DNA of 47,842 nt, from positions 1 to 47,842 of the forward strand of contig WHTZ01000051.1 of the NCBI GenBank assembly GCA_009377495.1, given 5' to 3'. The notes under the pieces are model-generated. The model searched no databases and was not told the DNA's origin. It was given only the letters and a program-made list of their open reading frames with translations. Each line of letters begins with the position of its first letter. Positions within the stretch are counted from its first letter, which is position 1. Position numbers and translations under genes: made by a program. Positions 1 to 8,418 of this stretch are shown in pieces. The stretch comes from Luteitalea sp. (GTDB lineage Bacteria; Acidobacteriota; Vicinamibacteria; Vicinamibacterales; Vicinamibacteraceae).

Positions 1-899
1 GGTTCTATATCCAAGAGCAGGGGGGTACGCGAGCCAGCGTGGTGCGGGGGAAAGAACTGGTGCGACAGATGCGCGCGGAGATCCGAAGCCACGCACAGCG
101 CGTTCCCATGACGCTGGCGGATCTAACCGTCGGCGCCGAGTGCGGAGGATCCGATGGCACCTCCGCCTTGGGGGGCAACCCCGTCGTGGGTGCATTCTTC
201 GACGCGTTAGTGGATGCGGGCGGACGCGCGGTCTTTGAAGAGACCGTGGAGATGATCGGGTTGCGCGAGGTTCTTCGACAGCGTGCCGTCAGCGAGGAAG
301 CCGCGCGCGAACTATGTGGGGCGTATGAAAAAGCCGTGCGGTATTGTGAGAGTGTCCGGCAGTATTCGATTTCTCCGGGGAACTGCGCGGGCGGGCTCAC
401 CACGATTGAAGAGAAGAGCATGGGGGCTTTCGCCAAGAGCGGCCAGCGGCCCATTCAGGGTGCGATCCGGGTTGCCGAGGCGCCGCCACGCCCGGGACTG
501 TGGCTGCTGGATAGCGTGCCGGACGAGTATTTCATGCAATTCGGTTATACGAACCCTAACGATACAGAAGGCGTGATGGACCTGATTGCGGCGGGGTCGC
601 AGATCGTCCTGTTCGTCACCGGCCGAGGGAGCGTCATTGGCAGCCCGATCTCCCCGCTCATCAAGGTGACCGGCAACAGCCAGACGTTCGCGCGTATGCG
701 GGACGACATGGACTTCAACGCCGGTCGAATCCTGACTGGCGAGATCACGCTGGCCGAAGCCAGCCAGGAACTGCTGCAACTGGTGACGACGGTGGCGTCA
801 GGCGCTCGGAGCAAACCAGAAGCATTGGGACACAGAGAGTATTTCATTATGTACAAGCACCAGGACAGGCCTTCGCTGGAGGCTGGCTGCCATGCATAG
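1..899 (+). CDS. UxaA-family (altronate/galactarate dehydratase-like) C-terminal catalytic domain, 5' partial
   Basis: The reading frame is open from the first bases of the window with no upstream stop, so the gene begins outside; the GTG at 39 is internal. The visible part matches the second and C-terminal domains of the D-galactarate dehydratase/altronate hydrolase family. These are iron-dependent enzymes that dehydrate sugar acids to 2-keto-3-deoxy acids in the cytoplasm. The family signature GAECGGSDG lies near nt 132-158, followed by a GNPVVGAFFDALVDAGG stretch and an ETVEMIG motif typical of the family. Residues near nt 640-700 (SPLIKVTGN) correspond to the conserved C-terminal region. 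The RraA-type aldolase gene follows after 18 bp, so the two are probably co-transcribed. Substrate is unknown; assignment is by motif recognition only. Confidence 0.85.
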   Translation, partial: FYIQEQGGTRASVVRGKELVRQMRAEIRSHAQRVPMTLADLTVGAECGGSDGTSALGGNPVVGAFFDALVDAGGRAVFEETVEMIGLREVLRQRAVSEEAARELCGAYEKAVRYCESVRQYSISPGNCAGGLTTIEEKSMGAFAKSGQRPIQGAIRVAEAPPRPGLWLLDSVPDEYFMQFGYTNPNDTEGVMDLIAAGSQIVLFVTGRGSVIGSPISPLIKVTGNSQTFARMRDDMDFNAGRILTGEITLAEASQELLQLVTTVASGARSKPEALGHREYFIMYKHQDRPSLEAGCHA

Positions 900-917
900 G
901 CAGCGCTGGTCACCGCC

Positions 918-1589
918 GTGACGAAGGCAATGAACATCACCGACACACCGTTACTCGATCGCATTGAGCGGCTGTACACCTGCATCTTGTCCGACATGTC
1001 CGAAGCGATCAGCGACATGAGGTTGTTCCTCGGGCAAGATATTCAGAGTATCAACGGCGACCATGGCACGAAGATGGCTGGGTTCGCGTTCCCTGCACGG
1101 GTCCGTCGAACAAACGAGTACGTCGAAATCGACAAGCTCTTGGAGATGGTCGACGCCGTCCCTCCGAACTCCGTCGTCGTGGTCGAAGGTGACGAGGGAT
1201 TGGAATGCGCCTTGTGGGGCGGGCTGATGAGCGCGGCCGCCCAGCGTCGAGCGGCCCGCGGCGCCGTGACCAACGGTCTGGTCCGCGATGTGGAGCAGAT
1301 CGCCCGACTCGGGTTCCCCGTGTTCGGCACGGGCCGCACGGCACTTGATATTCGCGGCCGCGCCCAAATGGTGGAGTACGGGAGGCCAGTCCAGATTCGC
1401 GGCGTTCCGATTCGTCCCGGTGATGTCGTGTTCGGCGATGCCAATGGCGTGCTGGTGGTGCCGGTCGAGCGCATCGAAACGCTCCTCGCGCGCGCGGAAC
1501 AAGGAGCCCAGGACGAATCGTCAACGCAAGCAGACCTGCTTCACGGAGAGACCGCCAGAGCCGTCTTCGGCAGATATGGCCGCTTCTAG
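918..1589 (+). CDS. RraA-family protein (4-hydroxy-4-methyl-2-oxoglutarate aldolase-like)
   Basis: A 223-residue protein of the RraA-like fold. Members are divalent-metal class II aldolases or oxaloacetate-type decarboxylases acting on 2-keto acids; some are regulators of RNase E. The glycine-rich motif GAVTNGLVRD ends in the Arg123-Asp124 pair, which in the aldolases binds substrate and metal. Upstream, ALWGGLMSAAAQ is the usual loop before it. The protein lies directly after the UxaA-like dehydratase, so cleavage of a 2-keto-3-deoxy acid product is a natural guess. Start is GTG 918 or ATG 930; a GAAGG sits immediately before 930, too close for an ideal ribosome binding site, so the choice is open. 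A second RraA paralogue lies at 13752-14465. Confidence 0.85.
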   Translation: MTKAMNITDTPLLDRIERLYTCILSDMSEAISDMRLFLGQDIQSINGDHGTKMAGFAFPARVRRTNEYVEIDKLLEMVDAVPPNSVVVVEGDEGLECALWGGLMSAAAQRRAARGAVTNGLVRDVEQIARLGFPVFGTGRTALDIRGRAQMVEYGRPVQIRGVPIRPGDVVFGDANGVLVVPVERIETLLARAEQGAQDESSTQADLLHGETARAVFGRYGRF

Positions 1590-1768
1590 TCGCAGTCCCA
1601 GTTCCTCGGACACATTCGTGGCGATCTGCCTCGCCCCCTTCTCTGCCTACCGCCGCTAACGCTGTCCTCCACACTGCGTAGCGAGGGGGCTTTAGACCGC
1701 GCGTCGGGTCAGCCGTGGTGCGGCGCGCAATCGGACCAAGGCCCCAACTTCTGCAATGATCGTCTGGA

Positions 1769-1787
1769 AATGAAACTATATTTCATT
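1769..1787. promoter_or_regulatory. Perfect TGAAA-N5-TTTCA dyad, candidate IclR/KdgR-type operator
   Basis: The 19-bp site has perfect 7-bp arms AATGAAA and TTTCATT around CTATA. With a one-base bulge the arms extend to GGAAATGAAA and TTTCATTCC. The half-sites resemble the known operator of KdgR, an IclR-family repressor of pectin and uronate catabolism. A TATATT hexamer at the dyad centre could be a -10 element, and a TTGACA occurs just downstream at 1792-1797. The site lies about 140 bp before the TonB-dependent receptor. Two IclR regulators are encoded in the window. Function is inferred from sequence resemblance only. Confidence 0.45.
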
Positions 1788-1924
1788 CCTGTTGACATCG
1801 GACTATTTCGTCAGGCAAGCTACTGAAACAGCGTGACCAACCGAACGGTGCTGACGCCTCGGCGGCTCCTCTGGCGAAGGCGCCCGGCACGCGGTGGGCC
1901 GCGCAGCGCAGACGAGGAGGGGAC

Positions 1925-4900
1925 ATGTACCACAGATCTCTTTGCATCGGCGCGCTCGTCTGGATGGTCGCGACGACCGCCTCGCCGGCGGTCGCTCAGA
2001 CGACCACCGGTGGCTTGGTTGGTGTCGTCCGGGATAGTGACGGTGGCGTCGTCCCAGGAGCGACAGTCGCGGCGCGGCACGTCGGCACCAACGCGTTGCA
2101 TTCCGCCGTCACCGGCGGTGACGGCCAGTATGTGCTGCGCGGCCTGCCGGTCGGCCCATACGACGTCACCGTTGAGCTCGAGGGCTTCAAGAGCTTTCGT
2201 ACCGATAACGTGCTCGTTCGCGTCAACGACGAGGTGCGGCTCGACGCGACGCTCGAGGTCGGCGACGTCACCGAAAGCGTGACGGTCGCGGGCCTCGCGC
2301 GCACGGTCGACACGGTCACCGGGACGCTGAAGACCATCGTGGACCAGACGCGGATCGAAGAGCTTCCGCTCAACGGCCGGAACCCCACGCAGCTGATGCT
2401 GCTCGTTCCTGGGACGCAGGCAGACACGCGGACGAGCCTCACCTCTGGCACCACCTATCCGGGCGTCGAAGCCGTATCGTCGAACGGCGCACGTGGCAAC
2501 ACCACGAATTACGTCTTGGACGGCGGTTCGAACAACGACCACTACAGCAACTCGCCGAACCCGATGCCCAATCCGGACGCGCTGCAGGAATTCAGCGTAC
2601 AAACCAACAGCTTCAGCGCCGAATATGGCCGCAACGTCGGCGCCGTGGTGAACGCGGTGACGCGGGCTGGGACGAACCAGCTGCACGGGTTGCTCTTCGA
2701 GTACCTGCGGCATCACGAGCTCAACGCCACCAACTTCTTCACGCCGGGTGTCGACGATGGCCTGAAGCGGAATCAGTTCGGAGGAACGCTCGGTGGCCCG
2801 ATCGCGCGCGACCGGGCGTTCTTCTTCTTCTCCTATCAAGGGACGCGACTGCGAAGCCGCCCGGCGACATCCACGGAGCTCGTGCCCACCGAGGCGCAGC
2901 GCCTGGGAGACTTCTCCGCGCTCGATACGCAGCTCCGCAACCCGTTGACAGGTGCGCCGTATCCGAACAATCAAATCCCGCTCGGCGACATGAATCCGGC
3001 GGCGCTGCAGGTCGTGAACGAATGGCTGCCGTTGCCCAATGGCGGTCCCGATCAGCCCAACCTGCTACGCTTCGCGGTTCCGGAGCGTTCCGACGACGAC
3101 CAGTGGTTGGGCCGGGTCGATTACCAGCTCAGCGACCGCCATCGACTCTACGGCCGTGTGTGGGTGTCGCGTGCGTCGGTCCCCGCGATACTGGAGACGG
3201 GGAACATCTTCACCAGCTCGTTCGGCCGCACCTGGCAGAACACCATCGTGTCTGCCAACGACACCTGGATCATCACGCCCCGCCTGCTCAACAATCTCGT
3301 CGTCACGTTCAACCGGACGAACAACGACAACTTCCAGATCTATCCACCTGATTACCCCTCCCTTGGCATCAACGTCTACAACGACGCGACGCCGCAGTGG
3401 GTGTTCAACGTCGACGGCTACTTCGGCATCAACACGGGTGACACCAACCAGTTTCTCCGGAACGAGTTTCAGATTGCCGACACGGTCCGCTGGACGACCG
3501 ACCGGCACGAGCTGGCCCTTGGCCTCGACTACAGTTACGGTCAAGGGGACATTGTCAACAACTTCCGGGCGAACGGTCGCTTCACCTTCTCGAGCGGCGC
3601 GCCGTTCAGCGGCGATGCGCTCGCCGACTTCCTACTCGGTCGATTCTCGAGCTTCGAGCAGGGTGTGGGCGAGTTCAAGAACACGCGGATGCACTTTCTC
3701 GCGGCGTTCGTCCAGGACACCTTCCATGTGAACCGCCGCCTGACGCTCAACCTCGGCTTACGCTGGGATCCGTTCTTCCCGTTCACGGACGTCAACGACC
3801 ACCTCGCGTGCTATCGGCTGGGCGAGCAGTCCAGCATCTTCGTCAACGCGCCGGAGGGTGCGCTCTATCCCGGGGATCCAGGCTGCCCGCGCGGTGGATA
3901 CGATGCAGCCTGGTTGAACCTCGGCCCCCGGCTCGGCGCTGCCTGGGACCTCTCCGGCGACGGACGCACCAGCCTCCGCACCGGCTACGGCATCTTTTAC
4001 GACCGTCCCAATACCATCTCGACCAACAGCCCGGCCAACCAGGGACCGTTCGGCACGGTTGTGCGCTTCGATGGCGACGTGACCGACTCGGTGACCAATC
4101 CCTACGCGGGCCGTGTCAATCCGTTCCCAGTGGATCCCTTCGACGTCCCGCGTGGCGTCGAGTTCGTGCTGCCGCACAACGTGTTCAGCTATGCGGATGA
4201 TCTCCGCAACGGCCGCTTGCAGTCGTGGCATGTCACGCTCGAGCGCGAGCTGTGGCCAAGCTGGCTCGCGCGGGTCGCCTACGCCGGATCGCATGCCGAT
4301 CAGCTGGCGATCATCCGCGAGCTGAATCCGGCTATCTACGAACCAGGAGCGACGACGGCCACGACCAACGAGCGGCGCCCGCTGTATCCGGAGCTTGGCA
4401 ACATTCTCAGTGTTGAGGCTACCGGCCAGTCGACGTATCACGCCCTCCAGCTCACGCTCGACAAGCGTCTGGCCGAAGGCTTCTCGGTGCTGGCCAGTTA
4501 CACGCTCTCCAAGAGCCTGGACGATTCCTCGGAGAACAAGCAGACCGGCGCGACGGCGACCAACCCGTTCGACCCGCACTTCGACTGGGGACCCGCCAAC
4601 TTCGACCGGCGACATCGCTTCGTGACCTCCTGGCTCTGGGAGCTGCCCGGTCAGTTCGAGAGCCCGGCGCTTCGAGGCGTCTTGGCAGGATGGTCGCTCA
4701 CCGGGATCGTGACGCTGCAAAGCGGGCTCCCATTCAGCGTCACCAGCGGGGAGGACAACGCGCGCAGTGGCACGGGCGGGCAGCGCGCCGACATCGAGGG
4801 CGATGCATCTCTTCCCGACGACCGCAGCCGAGCCGAGCAGATCGAGGAGTGGTTCAATACGGACGTATTCGTCGCGAACGCGCTCGGCACGTTCGGCAAT

Positions 4901-5134
4901 TCTGGCCGTAATGCGTTCCACGGGCCCGGCTACGCGAACGTCGATCTAGGTCTGCACAAGAGGTTTGCGATCGGCAATCACGTTGGCCTCGAGGCGCGCG
5001 TCGAAGCCTTCAATGTCCTCAACCGGGTGAACCTCGACCTGCCCGAAGCCAACCTGTCGTCCAGCAACGTCGGGCGCATCGTCAGCGCAGGTGATTCACG
5101 CATCATGCAGGTCGCGCTGCGGGTCTCGTTCTAG
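1925..5134 (+). CDS. Oar-like TonB-dependent outer-membrane receptor with carboxypeptidase-regulatory-like domain
   Basis: This 1069-residue protein starts at an ATG preceded by a strong GAGGAGGGG ribosome binding site. A signal peptide ends near SPAVAQ (about residue 25). Residues about 30-110 form a CarboxypepD_reg-like beta-sandwich (GVVRDSDGGVVPGATV). A plug domain follows (LPLNGRNPTQL, then YVLDGGSNND and FSVQTNSFSAEYGR), then the beta-barrel with the LGGPI motif near residue 290 and a C-terminal aromatic residue (RVSF). Such receptors import large carbohydrates or other substrates across the outer membrane. The length and all segments are normal for the acidobacterial family, so this copy looks intact. 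Its TAG stop lies inside the CTAG that begins the first 93-bp repeat unit. The candidate operator at 1769-1787 lies upstream. Confidence 0.92.
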   Translation: MYHRSLCIGALVWMVATTASPAVAQTTTGGLVGVVRDSDGGVVPGATVAARHVGTNALHSAVTGGDGQYVLRGLPVGPYDVTVELEGFKSFRTDNVLVRVNDEVRLDATLEVGDVTESVTVAGLARTVDTVTGTLKTIVDQTRIEELPLNGRNPTQLMLLVPGTQADTRTSLTSGTTYPGVEAVSSNGARGNTTNYVLDGGSNNDHYSNSPNPMPNPDALQEFSVQTNSFSAEYGRNVGAVVNAVTRAGTNQLHGLLFEYLRHHELNATNFFTPGVDDGLKRNQFGGTLGGPIARDRAFFFFSYQGTRLRSRPATSTELVPTEAQRLGDFSALDTQLRNPLTGAPYPNNQIPLGDMNPAALQVVNEWLPLPNGGPDQPNLLRFAVPERSDDDQWLGRVDYQLSDRHRLYGRVWVSRASVPAILETGNIFTSSFGRTWQNTIVSANDTWIITPRLLNNLVVTFNRTNNDNFQIYPPDYPSLGINVYNDATPQWVFNVDGYFGINTGDTNQFLRNEFQIADTVRWTTDRHELALGLDYSYGQGDIVNNFRANGRFTFSSGAPFSGDALADFLLGRFSSFEQGVGEFKNTRMHFLAAFVQDTFHVNRRLTLNLGLRWDPFFPFTDVNDHLACYRLGEQSSIFVNAPEGALYPGDPGCPRGGYDAAWLNLGPRLGAAWDLSGDGRTSLRTGYGIFYDRPNTISTNSPANQGPFGTVVRFDGDVTDSVTNPYAGRVNPFPVDPFDVPRGVEFVLPHNVFSYADDLRNGRLQSWHVTLERELWPSWLARVAYAGSHADQLAIIRELNPAIYEPGATTATTNERRPLYPELGNILSVEATGQSTYHALQLTLDKRLAEGFSVLASYTLSKSLDDSSENKQTGATATNPFDPHFDWGPANFDRRHRFVTSWLWELPGQFESPALRGVLAGWSLTGIVTLQSGLPFSVTSGEDNARSGTGGQRADIEGDASLPDDRSRAEQIEEWFNTDVFVANALGTFGNSGRNAFHGPGYANVDLGLHKRFAIGNHVGLEARVEAFNVLNRVNLDLPEANLSSSNVGRIVSAGDSRIMQVALRVSF

Positions 5135-5416
5135 AACCCTCGAGGACCCGAAACTTGACGCATTGTGTCGAGTTTCAGGGTTCTCGAGTGAGCGTCGGGG
5201 AGCGCGGCCCTGGCCGCGGTCCGCTAGAACCCTCGAGGACCCGAAACTTGACGCATTGTGTCGAGTGTCAGGGTTCTCGAGTGAGCGTCGGGGAGCGCGG
5301 CCCTGGCCGCGGTCCGCTAGAACCCTTGAGGACCCGAAACTTGACGCATTGTGTCGAGTGTCAGGGTTCTCGAGTGAGCGTCGGGGAGCGCGGCCCTGGC
5401 CGCGGTCCGCTAGAAC
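5131..5416 (+). repeat. Three tandem copies of a 93-bp hairpin-rich repeat
   Basis: Units begin at CTAGAAC at 5131, 5224 and 5317, exactly 93 bp apart, and a partial unit (CTAGAAC) closes the array at 5410-5416. The copies differ at only a few bases. Each unit contains two hairpins. The first pairs GAAACTTGAC with GTCGAGTTTC around a short loop and is extended by AGAACCCT pairing with AGGGTTCT. The second is a perfect CGCGGCC-CT-GGCCGCG stem. A further copy in inverted orientation lies at 47761-47842. The array fills nearly the whole space between the receptor stop codon and the DapA-like gene. There is no poly-T tract, so it is not a standard intrinsic terminator. Confidence 0.95.
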
Positions 5417-5461
5417 ACGAGGCCGTTGGAGCGCCGTGGACCTGTGCGGAGGGGAGAACGT

Positions 5462-6481
5462 GTGAGATTTCCGGCATTGTACGCGGCGCTCGCGACGCCG
5501 ATCGGCGAGCAGGGCAAGATCGACCTCGCGGTGTTCGACAAGCTGTGCGACTTCGTCGCTGCGCGGGGCGTCGACGGTGTCTGCATCGGCGGTGCAACTG
5601 CCGAGTATCCGCGGTTCGAGCTCGACGAGCGGAAGGCGCTGATCTGGCGGGCCGCGCGACGGCTACCGCCTGACACGACGATGCTCGTGGCCATAGGTGC
5701 GCCCTCGGTGGAGCGGATGGTGACACTCGGTGCCGAGGCGCTGGACGCGGGTGCCGAGGCGCTGTTGCTGCCGATGCCGGCGTTCTTTCGTTACCAGCAG
5801 CAGGACCTCGAGGCGACGGCGCGCCATCTCGCCCGAACGTTGCGGGCGCCGTGTTTCCTCTACGATCTGCCGGAGTTCACGAACCCAATCGACACGGCGA
5901 CCGTCGTCGACCTTCTCACGAGCGAAGAGCACATCGTGGGCATCAAGGACAGCAGTGGGCGGCCGGAGAATCTCGTCAGGTACGTCGAGGCGCGCGGCGG
6001 CAACCCGTGGACGCTAATCATGGGTGACGACCGGCACAGTCTGGCGAGCCTGGAAGCGGGTTGGGACGGCGGTATCTCGGGTCTCGCCTGCTGTTGCCCG
6101 GAATTGCTCGTAGCGCTCTACGAGGGCGTGCGCGCCGGTGACCATAGCGAGGCGAGGCGGTGCCAGGGTCTTCTGGATCAGCTGATCGCGCGGGTGGCCG
6201 TGCTGCCCGTGCCCTGGGGTGTGCGTGTCGTGTTGCGCGCGCGCGGCATCGACACCGGCCCGTTGCCGCTGCCGCTTTCCGAAGAGCGGCAGGGCCAGAT
6301 TCAGCGGCTCGAAGCCTGGGCATCCGACTGGATCGAAGATGCAGGGATCGCTCGGCTGCGCAAAGGCGCAACCGGGGATGGCGGCGCGCGGTCCTTACGA
6401 GAACCATCGTCACGGCTCGAGACCCATGCACCAGGCCCGGACGGTAGAGCGGGTGGAGCGCCTGCTTCGACGCGGCGTTAG
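5462..6481 (+). CDS. DapA/NanA-superfamily aldolase or dehydratase
   Basis: A Schiff-base (class I) lyase of the dihydrodipicolinate synthase superfamily, about 339 residues from the GTG at 5462. That start has a GGAGGGGAG ribosome binding site six bases upstream; the longer frame from 5426 runs back toward the repeat and is not preferred. Catalytic residues are visible at the canonical spacing: Tyr134 in LYDLPEFTN and the Schiff-base Lys162 in GIKDSSG, plus the GGATAE loop near residue 42 in place of the usual GTTGE. The family cleaves or dehydrates 2-keto-3-deoxy sugar acids, sialic acid or related keto acids. Given the UxaA-like neighbour, a keto-deoxy sugar acid is a likely substrate. The last 40 or so residues look like out-of-family read-through, so the native C terminus may have been altered next to the following remnant. 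Confidence 0.85.
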   Translation: MRFPALYAALATPIGEQGKIDLAVFDKLCDFVAARGVDGVCIGGATAEYPRFELDERKALIWRAARRLPPDTTMLVAIGAPSVERMVTLGAEALDAGAEALLLPMPAFFRYQQQDLEATARHLARTLRAPCFLYDLPEFTNPIDTATVVDLLTSEEHIVGIKDSSGRPENLVRYVEARGGNPWTLIMGDDRHSLASLEAGWDGGISGLACCCPELLVALYEGVRAGDHSEARRCQGLLDQLIARVAVLPVPWGVRVVLRARGIDTGPLPLPLSEERQGQIQRLEAWASDWIEDAGIARLRKGATGDGGARSLREPSSRLETHAPGPDGRAGGAPASTRR

Positions 6482-6490
6482 AAGCAATAG

Positions 6491-6910
6491 TGGGATGTCG
6501 ACCGACGCACTTCCTCGGGGAATGTGAGGGAGCGGCTCGGTGAGGCGTTTCATATCTCCGGCGGTTGGGCCGTGCCACAATTCATCGAGGCGCTGGATCG
6601 CGGCGTCGACGCCATGGTGCCCGAGAGCGCGATGACGACCGTGTACTGCGACATCGACCGAACCTATCGCGCCGGCCATCGTGCGCTGGCCGTGCAGCGC
6701 TTCCGCCGGCTGCTGCCCATACTGGCGTTTGCGAACCAGGAGATCACACTCTCGATCGCGTTCTTCAAGCGGTTGCTGGTACGGAAGCGCATCTTCAGCT
6801 CGGCGACGCTGCGGCGGCCTGGTTTCGCGTGGGATCGCTATAACATGCGCATTGCCGACGAGCTGATCGACGCGTATATCCAGCTCGAGACGGAGCTGAG
6901 CACATCCTGA
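6491..6910 (+). pseudogene. C-terminal remnant of a second DapA-superfamily gene
   Basis: The frame is open from just after a TAG at 6488-6490 and encodes about 139 residues. It resembles only the last 40 percent of a DapA-like enzyme: GGWAVPQFIEALDRGVDAM matches the late barrel strand, followed by the helical C-terminal domain (FFKRLLVRKR, LRRPGF). The Schiff-base lysine and the whole N-terminal barrel are missing. GTG 6524 is the first possible start but has no convincing ribosome binding site. The fragment directly follows an intact DapA-like gene in the same frame, which suggests a tandem duplicate that lost its 5' part. It could still be translated as a stand-alone helical domain, but I consider it dead. 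Confidence 0.7.
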
Positions 6911-6926
6911 CGTGGGGGCTGCGGTG

Positions 6927-8381
6927 ATGACACGGAGGGTCGCGGTTGTGGGGTTCGGATTCGGTACCGTGCTCGCGTCGGCGATAGCCGCGCTGGCATG
7001 CGCAGGCAGCGCGGTGCCACTCGACGAAAGCCGCCAGGCGACGGGCGTGAAGGTCGGCGAGGTCACAAGCTCGACAGCGGTGGTGTGGATGCGCGTCACG
7101 CAGAGGGCCGAGCGGCGTGCCGACGGTGTGGTGCGTAAGGGTCGGCCTGACAGGACCAAGACCGAAACGCTCGACCCGCTGACATTGGAGGGCTCCGTTC
7201 CGGGTGCCGCGGGTCGAGTCCGCGTGCGATATGGCACTGGGGAAGACCTAGCGAATGCCGCCGACACGGGTTGGGTGGATGTCGATCCGAACAGCGACTT
7301 CACGGACCAGTTGCCGCTAACAGGGTTGAAGCCGGCGACGGTGTACCACTTCGTGGCCGAGACATCTTCGGCTGACGGCCAGGAGATTCATCAACCGTTG
7401 CGCGGGCGCTTCGAAACGGCGCCGTTGGAGAACGCCTATCGCGATGTCGCGTTCACCGTGATCACCGGCCAGGCATATCGCAGCCTCGATGCCGATGGCG
7501 GGTTCCTCATCTACGATGCGATGCTTCGTCTGGGTCCCAAGTTCTTCGTGGCCACTGGAGACACCGTGTATTACGACAACGACGATCCCCTGGTCACGAA
7601 CGTCGACATCGCACGCTATCATTGGCACCGCATCTACAGCCTGCCGAAGCTTATCGCGTTCCATCTAAGCGTGCCGGCTTACTGGGAAAAAGACGATCAC
7701 GACGTCTACGTGGACGACTCGTGGCCGGGCATGACGCGGCCGTACATGGGCTCGTTCAGCTTCGAACAGGGGCGTCGCGTGTACGCAGAGCAGGTCCCAC
7801 AGAGTGGCAAGCCATACCGCACCTTCCGCTGGGGTCAGGGGCTTCAGATCTGGCTCACCGAAGGGCGTGACTTCCGCTCATCGAACACCATGCCGGATGG
7901 GCCGCACAAAAGCATCTGGGGCGCTGAGCAGAAGCGGTGGCTGAAGGACACGCTGCTCGCAAGCGACGCCGACTGGCGGATTCTCATCAGCCCAACACCA
8001 ATCGTCGGTCCGGACCGACCCCAAAAGGCCGACAACCACGCCAACAAGGCGTTCCAGCACGAAGGAGATGAGTTCCGCCAGTGGGTAACGGAGAACCTCG
8101 GAGACAACTTCTTCGTTGTGTGCGGCGATCGCCACTGGCAGTATCACTCAAAGCACCCGGCGACCGGCATCGAAGAATTCTCGTCCGGTCCGGTCAGCGA
8201 TCCCCACGCCGGCGGTAGCCCCGGTGAGAACTCGGAGTACCACAGGTTTCACCGCGTGGCGGGAGGGTTCCTTTCAGTGAGCGCCAAGCGCGCTGGCGAT
8301 GACAGCGTGCTTACGTTCAAGTTTCACGACGTGAACGGCAAGGTCGTCTATGAGTACAGCCGCTCGCGGCCGGTAACATAA
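6927..8381 (+). CDS. PhoD-like metallophosphatase, secreted
   Basis: A PhoD-like alkaline phosphatase/phosphodiesterase of about 484 residues. The ATG at 6927 begins a positively charged signal sequence (MTRRVAVVGFGFGTVLASA) and is preceded by GGGGG; GTG 6912 is the alternative. An N-terminal fibronectin-like domain (VTSSTAVVWMRV) is followed by the metallophosphatase core. Metal-ligand motifs appear in order: GDTVYYD, KDDHDVYVDDSW, a SPTPIVGPDR stretch, NHANKAF, and CGDRHWQYHS. The family removes phosphate from esters, often outside the cytoplasm. It starts right after the DapA fragment, and the HpaI-like aldolase follows after 37 bp, so they may form one transcript. It might act on phosphorylated sugars or lipids; the substrate cannot be read from sequence. 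Confidence 0.88.
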   Translation: MTRRVAVVGFGFGTVLASAIAALACAGSAVPLDESRQATGVKVGEVTSSTAVVWMRVTQRAERRADGVVRKGRPDRTKTETLDPLTLEGSVPGAAGRVRVRYGTGEDLANAADTGWVDVDPNSDFTDQLPLTGLKPATVYHFVAETSSADGQEIHQPLRGRFETAPLENAYRDVAFTVITGQAYRSLDADGGFLIYDAMLRLGPKFFVATGDTVYYDNDDPLVTNVDIARYHWHRIYSLPKLIAFHLSVPAYWEKDDHDVYVDDSWPGMTRPYMGSFSFEQGRRVYAEQVPQSGKPYRTFRWGQGLQIWLTEGRDFRSSNTMPDGPHKSIWGAEQKRWLKDTLLASDADWRILISPTPIVGPDRPQKADNHANKAFQHEGDEFRQWVTENLGDNFFVVCGDRHWQYHSKHPATGIEEFSSGPVSDPHAGGSPGENSEYHRFHRVAGGFLSVSAKRAGDDSVLTFKFHDVNGKVVYEYSRSRPVT

Positions 8382-8418
8382 AGGTCTGATCTTCAAACCG
8401 AGTAAGGAAGGTATCTCC

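Noticed and set aside
1820..2974. A 384-codon minus-strand frame opposite the first receptor
   Set aside because: It is antisense to conserved receptor domains and has an Arg/Val-rich composition with no motifs.
5131..5416. Possible CRISPR array
   Set aside because: Repeats are directly adjacent with no variable spacers, the unit is 93 bp, and no cas gene is present.
5091..5673. Open frames of 124 and 172 codons running through the 93-bp repeats
   Set aside because: 93 is a multiple of three, so any frame without a stop in one unit stays open through the array. The products are repeat translations without family features and overlap the receptor end and the DapA-like start.
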